Shown here piece by piece: positions 26,556-37,927 of a DNA stretch of 64,000 nucleotides. The stretch comes from Lithospermum erythrorhizon. Taxonomy: Eukaryota > Streptophyta > Magnoliopsida > Boraginales > Boraginaceae. Positions within the stretch are counted from its first letter, which is position 1. Each line of letters begins with the position of its first letter. The notes under the pieces are model-generated. The model was not told where the DNA came from, searched no databases, and worked only from the letters and a program-made list of their open reading frames with translations. The DNA is taken from NCBI GenBank assembly GCA_019722365.1, contig JADFUC010000434.1, forward strand, positions 1 through 64,000, read 5' to 3'. Position numbers and translations under genes: made by a program.

Positions 26556-27463
26556 TGAAAAGTAAAGTCAGAAGCAATATCAAGGTATCAGCCGGTACAA
26601 AGAGTCAGTACACTCGACAACAAGAAATACAAAATGTAATAAAAAGAACACCACGAATTGTTAACTCCAATTCAAAGGCCTACTTCCGCACTCACGTCCT
26701 GAGGGTATAAAACCCAAAGAAAGATTGCACTATAAAAGAGGTGTTACAACCAGGGTCTTAATAGACAAGATCCCAACTTCTACGCCTCTAGAAAACTCTA
26801 TCAACTAGCTCTAACCAAAGCTCCCCCGATTCTTACAATCTTTACATGACACAACGCCCACAAGACGCGATTATGGTAAAATAAAACATACTTCAGACTA
26901 TTCTTGTCGACGGCCGTTAACAAAATAAATCGCCTTTGAGTTAAAAGAACAAAACTCAAACACACCTAAATTCAAAACAACCACGATATGGCGAAGAAAA
27001 TAAAATGAGAATATGTTTTTGTCTTCCACCGCCTTCATCCCATCTTCTTAAATAGCCCAGCGTGTAATGTGGAACACAATCACAAGTCTTCAATCAATCT
27101 TCAATCATCTTACGACTTCCATAATAAATAGCAGCCTATTCAAGCATGAAAGTTTTCTCCAGCCTTTCGCCACCTGTGAACATAATATCTTCCACCATAA
27201 ATAACAAATCTTCAATCATCTTTAAGACTTTCCATAACAAACAAGAGTTTATTCAAGCATGGTTTTTCTCCAAAGTCTTTTCCACTTCGAATATATCTTC
27301 CACCATAAATAACATTCCTTTTCTCGATTGAAAGAAAATCTTCAATCACATCAATCGGCTCCACCGAATCCAACGGTAATAATACTTATATTCCACTCAT
27401 CAGATCCATCCGTTAACAAATACATGTACACGCCGAAAACACATCCAATAAAACACACTTACA
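26556..27463 (-). repeat. 3' LTR of the minus-strand copia
   Basis: This direct repeat pairs with 32620-33532. On the minus strand it starts TGTAAGTGTGTTTTATTGGA and ends ACTTTTCA. It also aligns with 3773-4680, the truncated second copy, of identical length. Confidence 0.8.
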
Positions 27464-27479
27464 AACTCCCCCTTTGGGT

Positions 27480-30400
27480 TTGTTTTTCACGACAAATTCA
27501 AACACATAAAATATAACCAACCACACACGATATATCAATCAAACAAGCACCCAAGCAAGATAATATCAAAAACAGTTCAACATCCAAAACAATATCCAAA
27601 AACAAAGTGATAACTGTTGATCAAAGTACCATGTTTTCCCCAAATTGTCAAGAAAAACATATCCCACGGCCACCACAAAAAGCCATACTAAAACATCAAC
27701 CTTCATCACACTGAATTTGCCTCTTTGTCTCCTCCGCAACACTATCACATTCTTCTTGAGCATTCATCGAAGCTAAGAATGCATGGATTGACAGATGACT
27801 TCATAATACTTTCCTTTTTTTACAAGGAAGCCATGGTTGCTGTTAAATAAAAATTGAATAAATGTGTTCTATATAATAAAATCGCGACACATACCTTGTC
27901 AAATTCACTTTTTATAACACTTCAGATCATCCTTCGCGAAGGTTACAACCTATCAGTATTTGCTATTTCTCCAATGGCAGACAAACCCAAATGAGATCTT
28001 AAAGCTTCAACCGATTTGTATCCGTATTTGTAAATATATTTGCCAATTGTTTGTCCGAGCTCACATGTTCCAAAACACAACTTTCTCCACCAATTCTCTC
28101 TAATGAAACATGTCCATGTCAACGTGTTTGGTCCCCGCTTATGTTGAACAGATTCTGATATATTTATAAGACTCAGCCTGTCATAAAGAAAGTGTCATAA
28201 CACCTCGTCTCGACACCGATATTCCTCCAGCACTGCTTCATCCACAAGAAGCTAAGCATCCATTTCCAAATAGCCCATGTATTCAACCGCCAGATTAAAT
28301 GGTATCGAAGTTTTGCTTTTTACTAAAACCACAAACACAAGATTGTTTTAAGAAAATTATCCACCGATGTACTTTCCTCGCCTTCAACACTCCGCCCAAT
28401 CAAGATCACAACTCCACCAAAGTGTTGTTTTTATCAAACGTGTACAAAATACCATACCGCGGTACCGCGTACATATTCTCTTCACATGATTTAAGTGACT
28501 CTCCTGGGATTAGCTTGGAATCTCGCATATACACCAACCGAGTAGGAGATATCTTGGTTCATTGGGCCGCAACAGAAGGCCGCCAACTACGCTTCAGATG
28601 TGCTCAAGCATCAATCGAACACCACCTGATCTTTCCTACTTTCATGCGCTGCAACAGTGTCCTTTTGCTTTTATCATTTTCCAAACTAAATTTTCTTCAC
28701 AAGATCTTTGGCATACTTTTATCAGGGGATGTAAATATGCTATCTTTCATTTGTCTTACTCAGCTCATTAAGTAATTTAACTCCCCACCATACTCATTTC
28801 AAATTCACTTTTCATCTGGCTGAATAAATTGTCGCACCATTGTCCGACATTCCTCCAAACACAATATCATCCACGCAAATTCGAGCTATCATAATTTGTG
28901 CTTTCTCTATTTTTAAGAACAATGTCATTTAATTTCATCGTACTCCATTTTCCATAAAAAATTTAGTAAGTCTCTACCAAGCCCGTATAGCCTTTTTAGT
29001 TTATACACACGCCTGAGACAATCTCGCATCAACAAACCCTTTAGGTCAGTTCCACATAAACTTCTTCTTCAATGATCCTGCTCAAGAACGCAGACTTTCA
29101 CATCCATTTGAAATAACTTGAATTTCATTACAAGCCAAACTCAATAGCACCCGATGGCTTCTAATCTTGCCAATGTATGCAAAGGTTTCTTCAAAATCTA
29201 TGCCTTCCACTCTGCGAGTAACCCCGCCACCAACCGAGCTTTGTTGGGCGTGTAACATTTCCTTGCTCATCGCTTTATTTTTGTAAATCCACTTTGTTCC
29301 AACAAATATTAAGGCCCGTCCGGGAACTAATTCCCAAAACATCATTCCTTTGAAATCAAGAAGCTCCTCTGCATAGAATTTATCCAAAATTCATCTTTGA
29401 GAGCTTCTGAGACATTAAAGGTGTTCAACTCAAAGAGATAAAACACGTTTCAACCAACAATCCACTCATCTTCCGATAATCTACTTCTTTCTTCAGATAA
29501 TTCCTCCATCCAAAGGCCCAATTATACAATGTGATGCTTAACGCTGGTCAGCCGTTCAAGAACTGTTACTCACACAAATGCTGCTTCTCAAGAAGTTCGG
29601 TCCTCTGGGTGGTACCACTTGTTTCAATCAACCTATTATCAATGAGCCGTCACCACGGGTATCACTGTTTGGCAACCCGTTATCATCAGCTTCGCAAGTT
29701 CACCAAGGTGGGTACCAATTGCCGTAACATCTTCCTATCCATGTTCCCTTTTTTCTATATTGCTTTCGTCAAACACCTTAACATTTACGCATCTATAATT
29801 TAGCCGAGTTTCTTTGCTGAATACTCTTAAGGCTCCGCCGTTTCGAGTATCCTAGAAAAATGTCTTCATCGCTTTTACATCAAACTTGTGTCTCGTTCAC
29901 GGTCCGGGGCCAAAATATAACAAAGATTGCCAAAAAATGTGGAAATATTGAACATCGGGCTTTGTCTCCTCCATATTTCATAATTTGTGCAGCTTTGTTC
30001 CCTGCCCGAAAGTTGGTACGGTTACAATATGACACTGTGTCGAGGCAATGGCCCAAAACTCGATAGAAAGTTTTTGGCAATTTAATCATAACACGCGCCA
30101 TTTTGAATGGTACGGTTCTTCCTTTTTCTCGACGACCCCTCTATTTTTGTTGTGGTGTACTGGGACGAATACTCACATTTAATCCTTTCGCCGAATAAAA
30201 ATCATGAATCTAGAATTTTCAAATTCTTTGCCATGATCACTTCTAATCCTTATGATAGTCGCTCTTTTTCCTCCTCAAGTCGAAATGCCAACCTGTCTGA
30301 ACACATCGGTTGCATCTTATTCCCTTATGAATTCCACCCAAGCCAGAATGGCAGTCGCATCAACACACAATGTAAACATACCTCTTGCCACCAAAACTTT

Positions 30401-32430
30401 CCATCCGCATTGACCCATAAGCATCCATATGCACGCCTCCAACACGCAGTTGTTACCACTGGCTGCAACCGACGCGCGCACCTTTGTGAGTTTACCACTT
30501 GACATTCTCCTACATTTTTCTTCTGCTACCTCGACTCCTGCACTCACGCACGCCCTCCATTTTAATCAACTTTGCATGTTTCCGATAATTGGTATGACAA
30601 AGCTTTTATGCCACAAAAAAATAGACTTACCTAATCTTGCTTGTAAAGTTGATGTGAAATATTTCCAAAGATAAAGCAATTATCGCCCCGAACGAACCCC
30701 CATCATCACTACTGCTGTCTTTCTCACACTACATTTGTCTTTGTAAAACGCCACTGCCATTCCGTTGTCACATAACCGACCATACAATCAAGTTGCCATT
30801 AATCCTTCCACCGACAAAATATCCTTCAACTTAGGTACTCTACTATATTTAATTGTCCTCGCTAATGATTTTCCTTTAGCTTCATCACCAAGTTACATGT
30901 TCTCCGATGAACTTCCTGTGATTTGTTAGACAATCCCGACTACTCCGTCATGTATAGAACACCGCTATCAGTACTATCCCCACTACAGCCAAAATGTAGG
31001 TATATAAGCAACTGACTGACAACCTCTTCCTTCAACCTATCGAAGCCAGGATCAATACCTCGGCTTCTTCCCTTTTCCATACGCTAGTACAAGAATGCCT
31101 CTTCCACAGAATAAATATTCTGTGACACCTCTATTCTGAAGTTCTCAGATGCCGATCCATGTGTCATTGTTAATCGGGTGCAAAGAACACGCTTGCATGG
31201 TATGATCTCCCCGCAAATCCAACTTGTAGTCACTCATGGTTTTCCTTTAAATAATTTCATCCAAGACATTGAAGGCCGAATTCAATTATCTCCGATACCC
31301 TTCTCGAATCCCTTTGACTTTGCTTTCCCATTCCACAAACCTCATTTCTCTAATATTTCAACAAGCTTTAATTCATCATTTTCCTTTTGTTACCCTTTCT
31401 TTCTCCTCGCTTCATTCACCATGAATACGAGGTTAACTTCAATTACTCATTAAAAGTTCCCGGTAGTTTTCAATAAGCTCTTCAGCAAGAGATCTTCCTC
31501 ATCACTCATCATCCGGAGTCAATGTAGTTATCACCGCTGGGATTGTCGTTGACTGTCATCGAAATCTTCCCAAAAGCTGTAGTTGCTAACATTGCTTTCG
31601 CCTCTTCTTCATCAGATCCTCATCGGGTCACCGAGCGACAGCTCCTTCGACGCTTTACGTAATTAGACATTCAACTTGTATGTGGCCATATCCTTCACAT
31701 TCATGGACATCGTATTCCTTTGGCTTGATGTCTCGAATTACAATTTTTTCCATTTTTGTTCTGATTTTTCCATCTGTTGCTCCTGGCCACCAACAGTGCA
31801 CCTCATTACCCCTATGAATTTTTGCTGAACTTCAAGGTGATGGTTTTGTTGAAACTTTTGGCTAACATGTTCATAGTTTCAAATGCCTTTCATTTCCTTC
31901 CTCAGTAGATACTTTAAGCGCCAATCCCTTCTTTTTCTGAGTCACCTTCATCAAAGGTCATCTCGACGTGGTTAAGTTTCCAACCAATTCATCAACTTTC
32001 ATCGGTAAAGCATTCGCGCCTTCAACGGCAAAGGACTTTCAGGTGCAAATCTCGGGAAGGGTTCTATGATCTTCCTCACAAGTTTTTCTCATCGTTCTCC
32101 TAAGGCAAATGACTCATTTGCAATATCTTTAATCTTCTCGAATTGGTAGGATGAAATATTTTCATCTTCCTCCATCTCGGTGAGCCTCCCATCGGGTAGT
32201 AAAGCTTGTCGAGCCTTACATTCGAACTTTTTGTAAAATGTAGGCGGTTTGCAAAACTTCCCACGCATCCTTAGCCTCAAAGGCACGCAGCTTATCATTT
32301 TAAAACATTTGATCCACCGTGCGTAAAATAGCATTTAAAGCCTCATTATTTCCCAAAGAGATATCTTCACTGCCCAATCAGCCTCCTTTTAACAAATAAT
32401 ATCATTGTTAGTAACAAATGGAGCAGCCCA
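27480..32430 (-). pseudogene. Copia gag-pol polyprotein remnant
   Basis: Translated from high to low coordinates on the minus strand, 32089-32334 is gag with MEEDENISS and KIKDIANESFALGE. Near 31690-31735 is a zinc knuckle, HECEGYGHIQVEC, whose first cysteine is changed. At 30317-30547 is the integrase core start (CVDATAILAWVEFIRE). At 29880-30101 is later integrase (MARVMI, then a decayed FW/NR segment). At 29082-29387 is reverse transcriptase (WELVPG, GTKWIYKNK, EGIDFEETFA). Near 27960-28140 is the RNase H end (FIRENWW, SVEALRSHLG). Frameshifts and stops occur throughout, so no functional protein is expected. Typical copia polyproteins exceed 1,300 residues. Confidence 0.75.
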
Positions 32431-32599
32431 TCCGTTAAAACAGATTTTACCGCCTTAGTATCGATGTATCTGTGAACGCCGCCATCTCGCCTTCCAATAT
32501 GAATAATTTATTCCATCCAACAACGGAGATCTACCTCAATCCGAGTTTCCCTTTCCTTCATTCCGCCCACGATGCTTACACGATCCACTCAAATACGAG

Positions 32600-32619
32600 T
32601 GCCCGCTTCCGATACCAAT
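32600..32619 (-). other. Primer binding site of the minus-strand copia
   Basis: The minus strand reads TTGGTATCGGAAGCG just inside the 5' LTR. The usual plant site complementary to initiator Met-tRNA is TGGTATCAGAGC, so two or three bases have changed. Confidence 0.65.
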
Positions 32620-33532
32620 TGAAAAGTATGTGTAGCAATATCAAGGTAATGTTGCCTGCATAGAGTTGCAACACCTGGGACAACAACAAGTACAAACAAT
32701 AAAAGAACACCACAAATCGTTAATCCCGGGGCCTGCCCACGCACCTTAATGCCCGAGTGGGCATAAACCCAAAAAGATTGCACTATAAAGAGATGTTACA
32801 ACGAGGGTCTTACTAGACAGTATCCCAACTTCTACGCCCTAGAATACTCTATCAACTAGTCTAACTGTGCTCCCCATTCCTTACAATCTTTTGGCGATAC
32901 ACAATGCTCAACAACATGCGATTGGGTGGTAAAATATGTTGAGTTTTGCACTGCCCTTGCCGAAAGGCTGCTAACAAAATAGACAATCGGGGCTTGAGTT
33001 AAAAAGAACAAAAACTCAAACACACTAAATTCAAAAACAATGTGAGTACGCGAAGAAAATAAATGAATATGTTTCTTGTCTTCCACTAGTCTTCATCCCA
33101 TCTCCTTATATAGCCCAAGTGTGTAATGTGAACACAATCACAAATCTTCAATCAATCTTCAATCACCTTTAAGACTTTCCATAACAAATGGCAGTTTATT
33201 CAAGAATGAAAGTTTTTCTCCAAAGCTTGCCAATTTGGAACATAATATCTTCCACCATAAATAACAAATCTTCAATCATCTTTAAGACTTTCCATAACAA
33301 ATAGTAGTTTATTCAAGAAGGAAAGCTTTTCTCCAAAGTCTTTTGCCAATTTCAATATAATATCTTCCACCATAAATAACATTCTTCGGGGATTGAGTAA
33401 AATCTTCTAATCACATCTAATCATCAGTCGACTGAATCCAACGGTGTAACAATATTCTATATTCCACTAGTCAGATCCATCTGTTAACAACACACGCATA
33501 ATTTAAAAACACATCCAATAAAATACACTACA
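32620..33532 (-). repeat. 5' LTR of the minus-strand copia
   Basis: This pairs with 26556-27463. On the minus strand it begins TGTAGTGTATTTTATTGGAT and ends ACTTTTCA before the primer site. Differences from the 3' LTR indicate an old insertion. Confidence 0.8.
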
Positions 33533-34140
33533 ATTCCCTTCCAATCAACATCAAAATCAACACTTCTACCCCAAACAACTATATTAGTCCCCATAACATC
33601 ATAATAAAGTTTTAAAGGACTCAAAAAGCTAACAAAAAGCCAACTCTCAAAATCTTTAAATATCACAAAAATTTCAAACTTTCTACCTTTGAAGAGTGTG
33701 AGGACGACAGGAGAAGATGAGCAAACCAACTTTGTATCTTCGAGCCACAAACGAAGAGGTGAAAATGCAAAGAAAGTTGGAAGAAAAAATTTTTCTATCT
33801 TCTCATGGGAACTCGCCAAGACAAGTGGGGAAAGGAGGCTGGTGGGGTTTCAGGATAAAGCAATGAAACGAGGATAAGTGTCAAAGTAGATATTTAAGAC
33901 GTAGCTTAAGTCCCGCTTTGGTCAAGCGCTTTATTTCTCTACTGCCATTAAATTTTAATGAAAACGATTTCAAATGTATAATTTTCCATGACATAAAATA
34001 CTACTCCTTTAATACTAGTCTCGGTATATCGATTATATTTCGAAAGTATTTATACTATCTCCGGGTCCCACCACCAAACGATATATATATAATATAATTT
34101 AATCGCTTAGGCGCAATCTAAGTTATTTTAAGGCAATTCT
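33533..34140 (-). mobile_element. Minus-strand gypsy LTR, 5' part (promoter region)
   Basis: On the minus strand this aligns with the start of L1 (20430-20860). Shared features are GTGGTGGGACCCGG (compare GGTCGGTGGTTGACC), AGTATAAATAC, TTTTATGTCATGG, and CGGGACTTAAGCTACGTCTTAAATATCT. The start near 34140 is imprecise. Its continuation is 24749-26555. Confidence 0.6.
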
Positions 34141-36860
34141 AAAAAAATAGAATGACATGACGTTCTCGAAAAGATCGCAGATAGCTTGCGCAAATTAAAA
34201 TAAAAGATACTTCGGGGAAAAACAACTAATTAGCCTTATTTTTATAACCAAGTTTCATATTCTTTCAACTTGATAACACATATACCTTAAAAACAATTGA
34301 ACTTAAGTTATATCTTGTATTCGCCCACTCTATGATTTTTTATTTGTGTTGTCTTTTAAATTATTGTTTATTTGTAAGTAAAATAATAAATATTTCAATA
34401 TGAGAATTTTTATTTATTTTATTATTATTATTCGCATATAATATATAAGCTGATTATTGAGCAGAATCTACTATATACTAAGCCCTGTTGAATATCAGCT
34501 ATAAAACCAACTCTGTTATAACACTTGACCTACACGATAAAGCCGCGTAAAATAAACAAGACAGAAATAAAAATACCACAAGACGGTAATCCCAGTTCCG
34601 CAACTCGCACCTAGTCCTGGAAGAAGAAATTTCAACGAAGGATTTTACTATAATACCCAGATATTGTCCAAATAAGGTCTTATGCGAACAGCTTCCATTC
34701 TTGTCGCCCCTATTCTACTCATCCCTGCAACCCAAGCTCCCCCGACTTCAAGACACCCTCCTTTAATTCCTCACAATACTCTCCGGTATTTGGCTTCTAC
34801 AATGTAAAATAAAAACACGAGAACTATCACAGAACTGAGTGTTAACAATAGCCTGCACAAACTAAGAGAGTTTTAGATTAGCTTGTACATTCACCCCCAC
34901 AAGAATATTTTTCTCAATCTTTTGCCTCAAAACAATGCGTAATAAACAATATGTACTAAGGGTCGGCCAGTTCCAACGAGGCATATTTATAGCGTAGCAC
35001 ATCAATCATATATGGAAAGATCTCCTTAAACAATACTTCCATAAATAATTCTTCTATATCACACACCATGTAATAATTGCTTGAATACTTTCCTTTTTCC
35101 ATAATCAATCAAATCTCAATCTTCATGCTTGGGGAATACTCCAAGTCATTCCCATATATTATATGACGAAAATATCTCTTCCAACAATTACCAAAATCAG
35201 TAGAAACCCGAAAATATATGATAATTCTAAATAAAGAATGAAAGTTTGTCTCCCAACTGCCTTTTGGACATCGTCAACACTTCGACACCGGCCACGCTTT
35301 GTTTATTAATAAATTGTCAACCAACAAAATACTAACAATGCATATTATCACATACATATTTAACATTTTTTATTATAATTATTGAAGTACTTAGAAGTTT
35401 ATTGCATATGTATTAATTTTTTCACATTGAAACTTATATGTGCTTCAACTAAGCAACAAACTTTAACACATATAAATTATAATTTTCATTCAAATAATAT
35501 AGTTTTCAACAATAACTATTGCTACATCAGACAAAAGTTCACACGATGTCCAACTTTAATCAATAGTTGAAAGGGTAAGGTTTCTCCTAATTATTTATAA
35601 TAAATTGCATAAATAATTTGCTAAAACTACATTACAAGGAGATTCTTAATCTGTCAAAAGAGTAATATCACTCTTGCAAAATGTGCTCAAGGTCAGTAAT
35701 TAGGACATTTGATAAAATATATTGAAATGATTTTGGAGACAATAACATTGAAGAAATCACAAGGTCAACAATTACATATTCACAATTTTTTTCAAAATTA
35801 ACATTATGTCAATAATTTCCAACAATTACGAAAATATAAATATGTATTTAATTATTGAATTGTTAAGAATTCTTGAAGTCAAATTTTCTATTTGCAAACT
35901 CCAGTTTTGTTCATGTATACCTCTAATATCCACGAACAGCTGTTCCTCATCAAAAGGGGTTCTATCTTTTCTCCTCTTCCTATCGATCCAAAGCACTACA
36001 ATAGCCATCACAAAGAGAAAGAATTAAGCTATCATTGGGAATCCTGAAGAAGAAATTTGTCGCACGCCTTCTAGCTTCACAATAGCTCTCTCTCAAAGTA
36101 CGCCTACAACTATGTTAATTCTGGTGTAATACTAGCGTAATACTTATGTATCGTAGACCATAACACACATGTAATAGAGAATCCACACTGCATTCACACT
36201 AGATAATAAAAGATCTAATGTAAAGTCTTAAGCAATGAAGTTTTCATTCATAGTGACAATGAAACACATTTGGAAAATGTAGAAATATTCAACACATTAT
36301 CGGAGTATAATTTTATGTTATACTCCCACAAGATTACCTTTTATTTTTACATTAATAATAAAAACAAACAATATATAAAAAAACTACGGAGAGTTGTTAT
36401 CGAAAACACTAATTTTTCTTTAATTTGAAATTAACAAAAAAAGAGAAAAAATCATCCCATATGTTAGCTAGAAATATTATCAAGCTCCAAGGTCCGATTA
36501 TTTTAATTACTAGTCACTCAATTCAAAACGAGCCCTCCAAACCGATTGATTTTAAATCAAATTTAAAATAATACCGACCATCTCTATAAATAAATCGAGT
36601 CAACTTAAAAAGCGGATACCCAAACTCCTCGAATATACTAAACAACGCATAAATCATAAATCAATACTTTATTTTTTCCCCTAAACGACTCGAGTGAACA
36701 ATAACGCCTGCTACAGCATTTGAAATTGGCTGCCGTTAGAAAAGATACACAGCTTGGGATTTAATTCAAAATAACCCTTTTTATTCCTTTCCTTAATTTT
36801 TTTTATTTATATTAAAATAGTACAGACAATTAATTTAAGTTAACGTAATTTGTAATCATT
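34141..36860. repeat. Spacer-like repeat, copy D, with AT-rich sequence
   Basis: Bases 34250-34450 and 35340-35480 resemble spacer copies A and B (for example GTTTCATAT.TTCTTT and TTATATGTGCTTCA). A solo LTR splits them. Beyond about 35500 the similarity fades and AT-rich DNA remains. No gene was recognised in 35500-36860. Confidence 0.45.
34451..35337 (-). mobile_element. Solo copia-type LTR
   Basis: This 887-bp block interrupts the spacer-like repeat. On the minus strand it starts TGTTAGTATTTTGTTGG and ends with CA, with a TATA-like CTATAAATAT at 34988-34997. It resembles the copia LTR at 32620-33532 in layout (CCACAA..GGTAATCCC block, ACTATAA block). No clean target duplication remains. 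Confidence 0.5.
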
Positions 36861-36861
36861 G

Positions 36862-36960
36862 ATGTCCAGATATTTGATTGTAAGAAATGTTCCATCCTTA
36901 GGCTGTGGCGATGAGCTATTCAAGCTCTTTTCTACTTATGGTGACGTTGAAGAGTGTGAT
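36862..36960 (+). pseudogene. Orphan RRM exon, RBM48-like
   Basis: From the ATG at 36862 the frame reads MSRYLIVRNVPSLGCGDE, then LFKLFSTYGDVEEC, and soon hits a stop (TGA at 36979-36981). This is the start of an RNA recognition motif. RNP2 is YLIVRNV, followed by the helix (ELFKLFSTYG). It resembles the N-terminus of plant RNA-binding protein 48, a minor-spliceosome factor. The rest of the RRM and the C-terminal half were not found before the convergent mTERF gene at 39.4 kb. A donor candidate lies at GAAGAGT|GTGATC. It is probably a duplicated first exon or a truncated gene. The family call is from memory, not a search. Confidence 0.55.
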
Positions 36961-37136
36961 CTTTCTTTATTTTTTAATTGATTGACAAGAATTTACTTAC
37001 ACAAGAACGAACTGTAACTCTAAATCACTAAGTTAGGTTTCGCTTATTGATGTAATACTTACTGAATATAATTGGTGATCTAATTTTTCTCTGATCAGGT
37101 GTGATCTGTGTGATCTAATGGGCGTTATGGCAAAGA

Positions 37137-37219
37137 ACAAAAAGAAAACAAAAGAAGAAATTTGTCCAATAGTAACAAAGAGTGCCTCCACAAGTTCACA
37201 TCCGATCCATGTAAGAGTA
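37137..37219 (+). CDS. Possible first exon of a small Lys-rich protein
   Basis: ATG at 37137 opens MAKNKKKTKEEICPIVTKSA and ends in a consensus donor (AT|GTAAGAG at 37220). Lysine-rich starts of this type occur in plant nuclear or nucleolar proteins. No following exon was found, so it may be a remnant or chance. Confidence 0.25.
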
Positions 37220-37340
37220 TGAAGTTCAGCAAACCAGTGCAGCTCAAACTGACCACGCAAGAAACATAAGATGAGTCAAAGTGCCAATCCAGATTGCATA
37301 CCAGCTGTTTGAAGAAATAGTGCAATAGATTAGCTAGAGG

Positions 37341-37560
37341 TTGTTAAGCTGGTTCCTATTTATCAGCTGTTGTATTTATCTTTAGTTAGCAAATGTATTC
37401 ATTCAATAGATACTGATCAATATGATCAGATAAAATTAGTTGCAGATTTCAAATTCAAATGTACCTAAAGTGCCACTAGTAAACTCTGTAATCTCTAATT
37501 ATAAATACACAGGTCTCACCATTGTGAGATAATCTTCCCTGAAAATCTTTAATCCAAATC
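37341..37560 (+). mobile_element. Possible solo copia LTR
   Basis: The block begins TGTTAAGCTGG and carries TTATAAATACAC at about 37499-37510, followed by CATTGTGAGATAATCTTCC. This is the usual layout of the ends of short plant copia LTRs. No partner LTR or coding region was seen nearby and the 3' boundary is uncertain. Confidence 0.4.
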
Positions 37561-37927
37561 CTAAGAGGGGCAATCCAAAAGCAAACTTTCAAAATATTCC
37601 TTTGGTGAATCAAGAAATCGAACTACGCATATACGTAGTTTTAAAAAAGGTAAAGCCAATGTGACATGTAAAACCGTGATATTGTCAATGTTTGACGAGT
37701 CGCCAAGAAGGAAGAAGGGTTTAGACGAATAGATATGAATCTAGAAATTTCATGTATTAAGTAAAAATAAAAATATTGAAAAGGGAAGAAAAAACACCAA
37801 AAATGGTGTTATTCCTCCTCAAAATGGGTGGTTCTTGATGAAAAAGTATTTTTTATTCGTTTTTCATATAGACAAAGAGACTTGGGACATACATACATGT
37901 ATTTGATATAAATAATACATTTACGTA

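Larger units (their letters stand above)
26556..33532 (-). mobile_element. Full-length Ty1/copia retrotransposon (decayed)
   Basis: LTRs of 908 bp (26556-27463) and 913 bp (32620-33532) bound a 5.2-kb interior on the minus strand. The primer site TTGGTATCGGAAGCGGGC follows the 5' LTR at 32600-32618, and a polypurine tract (CAAAGGGGGAGTT) precedes the 3' LTR near 27464-27476. The flanks ATTCT (26551-26555) and ATTCC (33533-33537) form a near-perfect 5-bp target duplication. Domain order is gag, integrase, RT, RNase H, as in copia. The element lies inside a minus-strand gypsy LTR. Confidence 0.85.

Noticed and set aside
28299..28775. 158-codon plus-strand frame
   Set aside because: It is antisense to the copia RT/RNase H region, which gives the recognisable protein on the minus strand.
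30107..30502. 131-codon plus-strand frame
   Set aside because: It is the shadow of the minus-strand copia integrase, whose WVEFIRE motif is readable.
33484..33819. 111-codon minus-strand frame
   Set aside because: It falls within the promoter-proximal part of a gypsy LTR and crosses the copia LTR boundary, and the hydrophobic protein matches nothing recognised.
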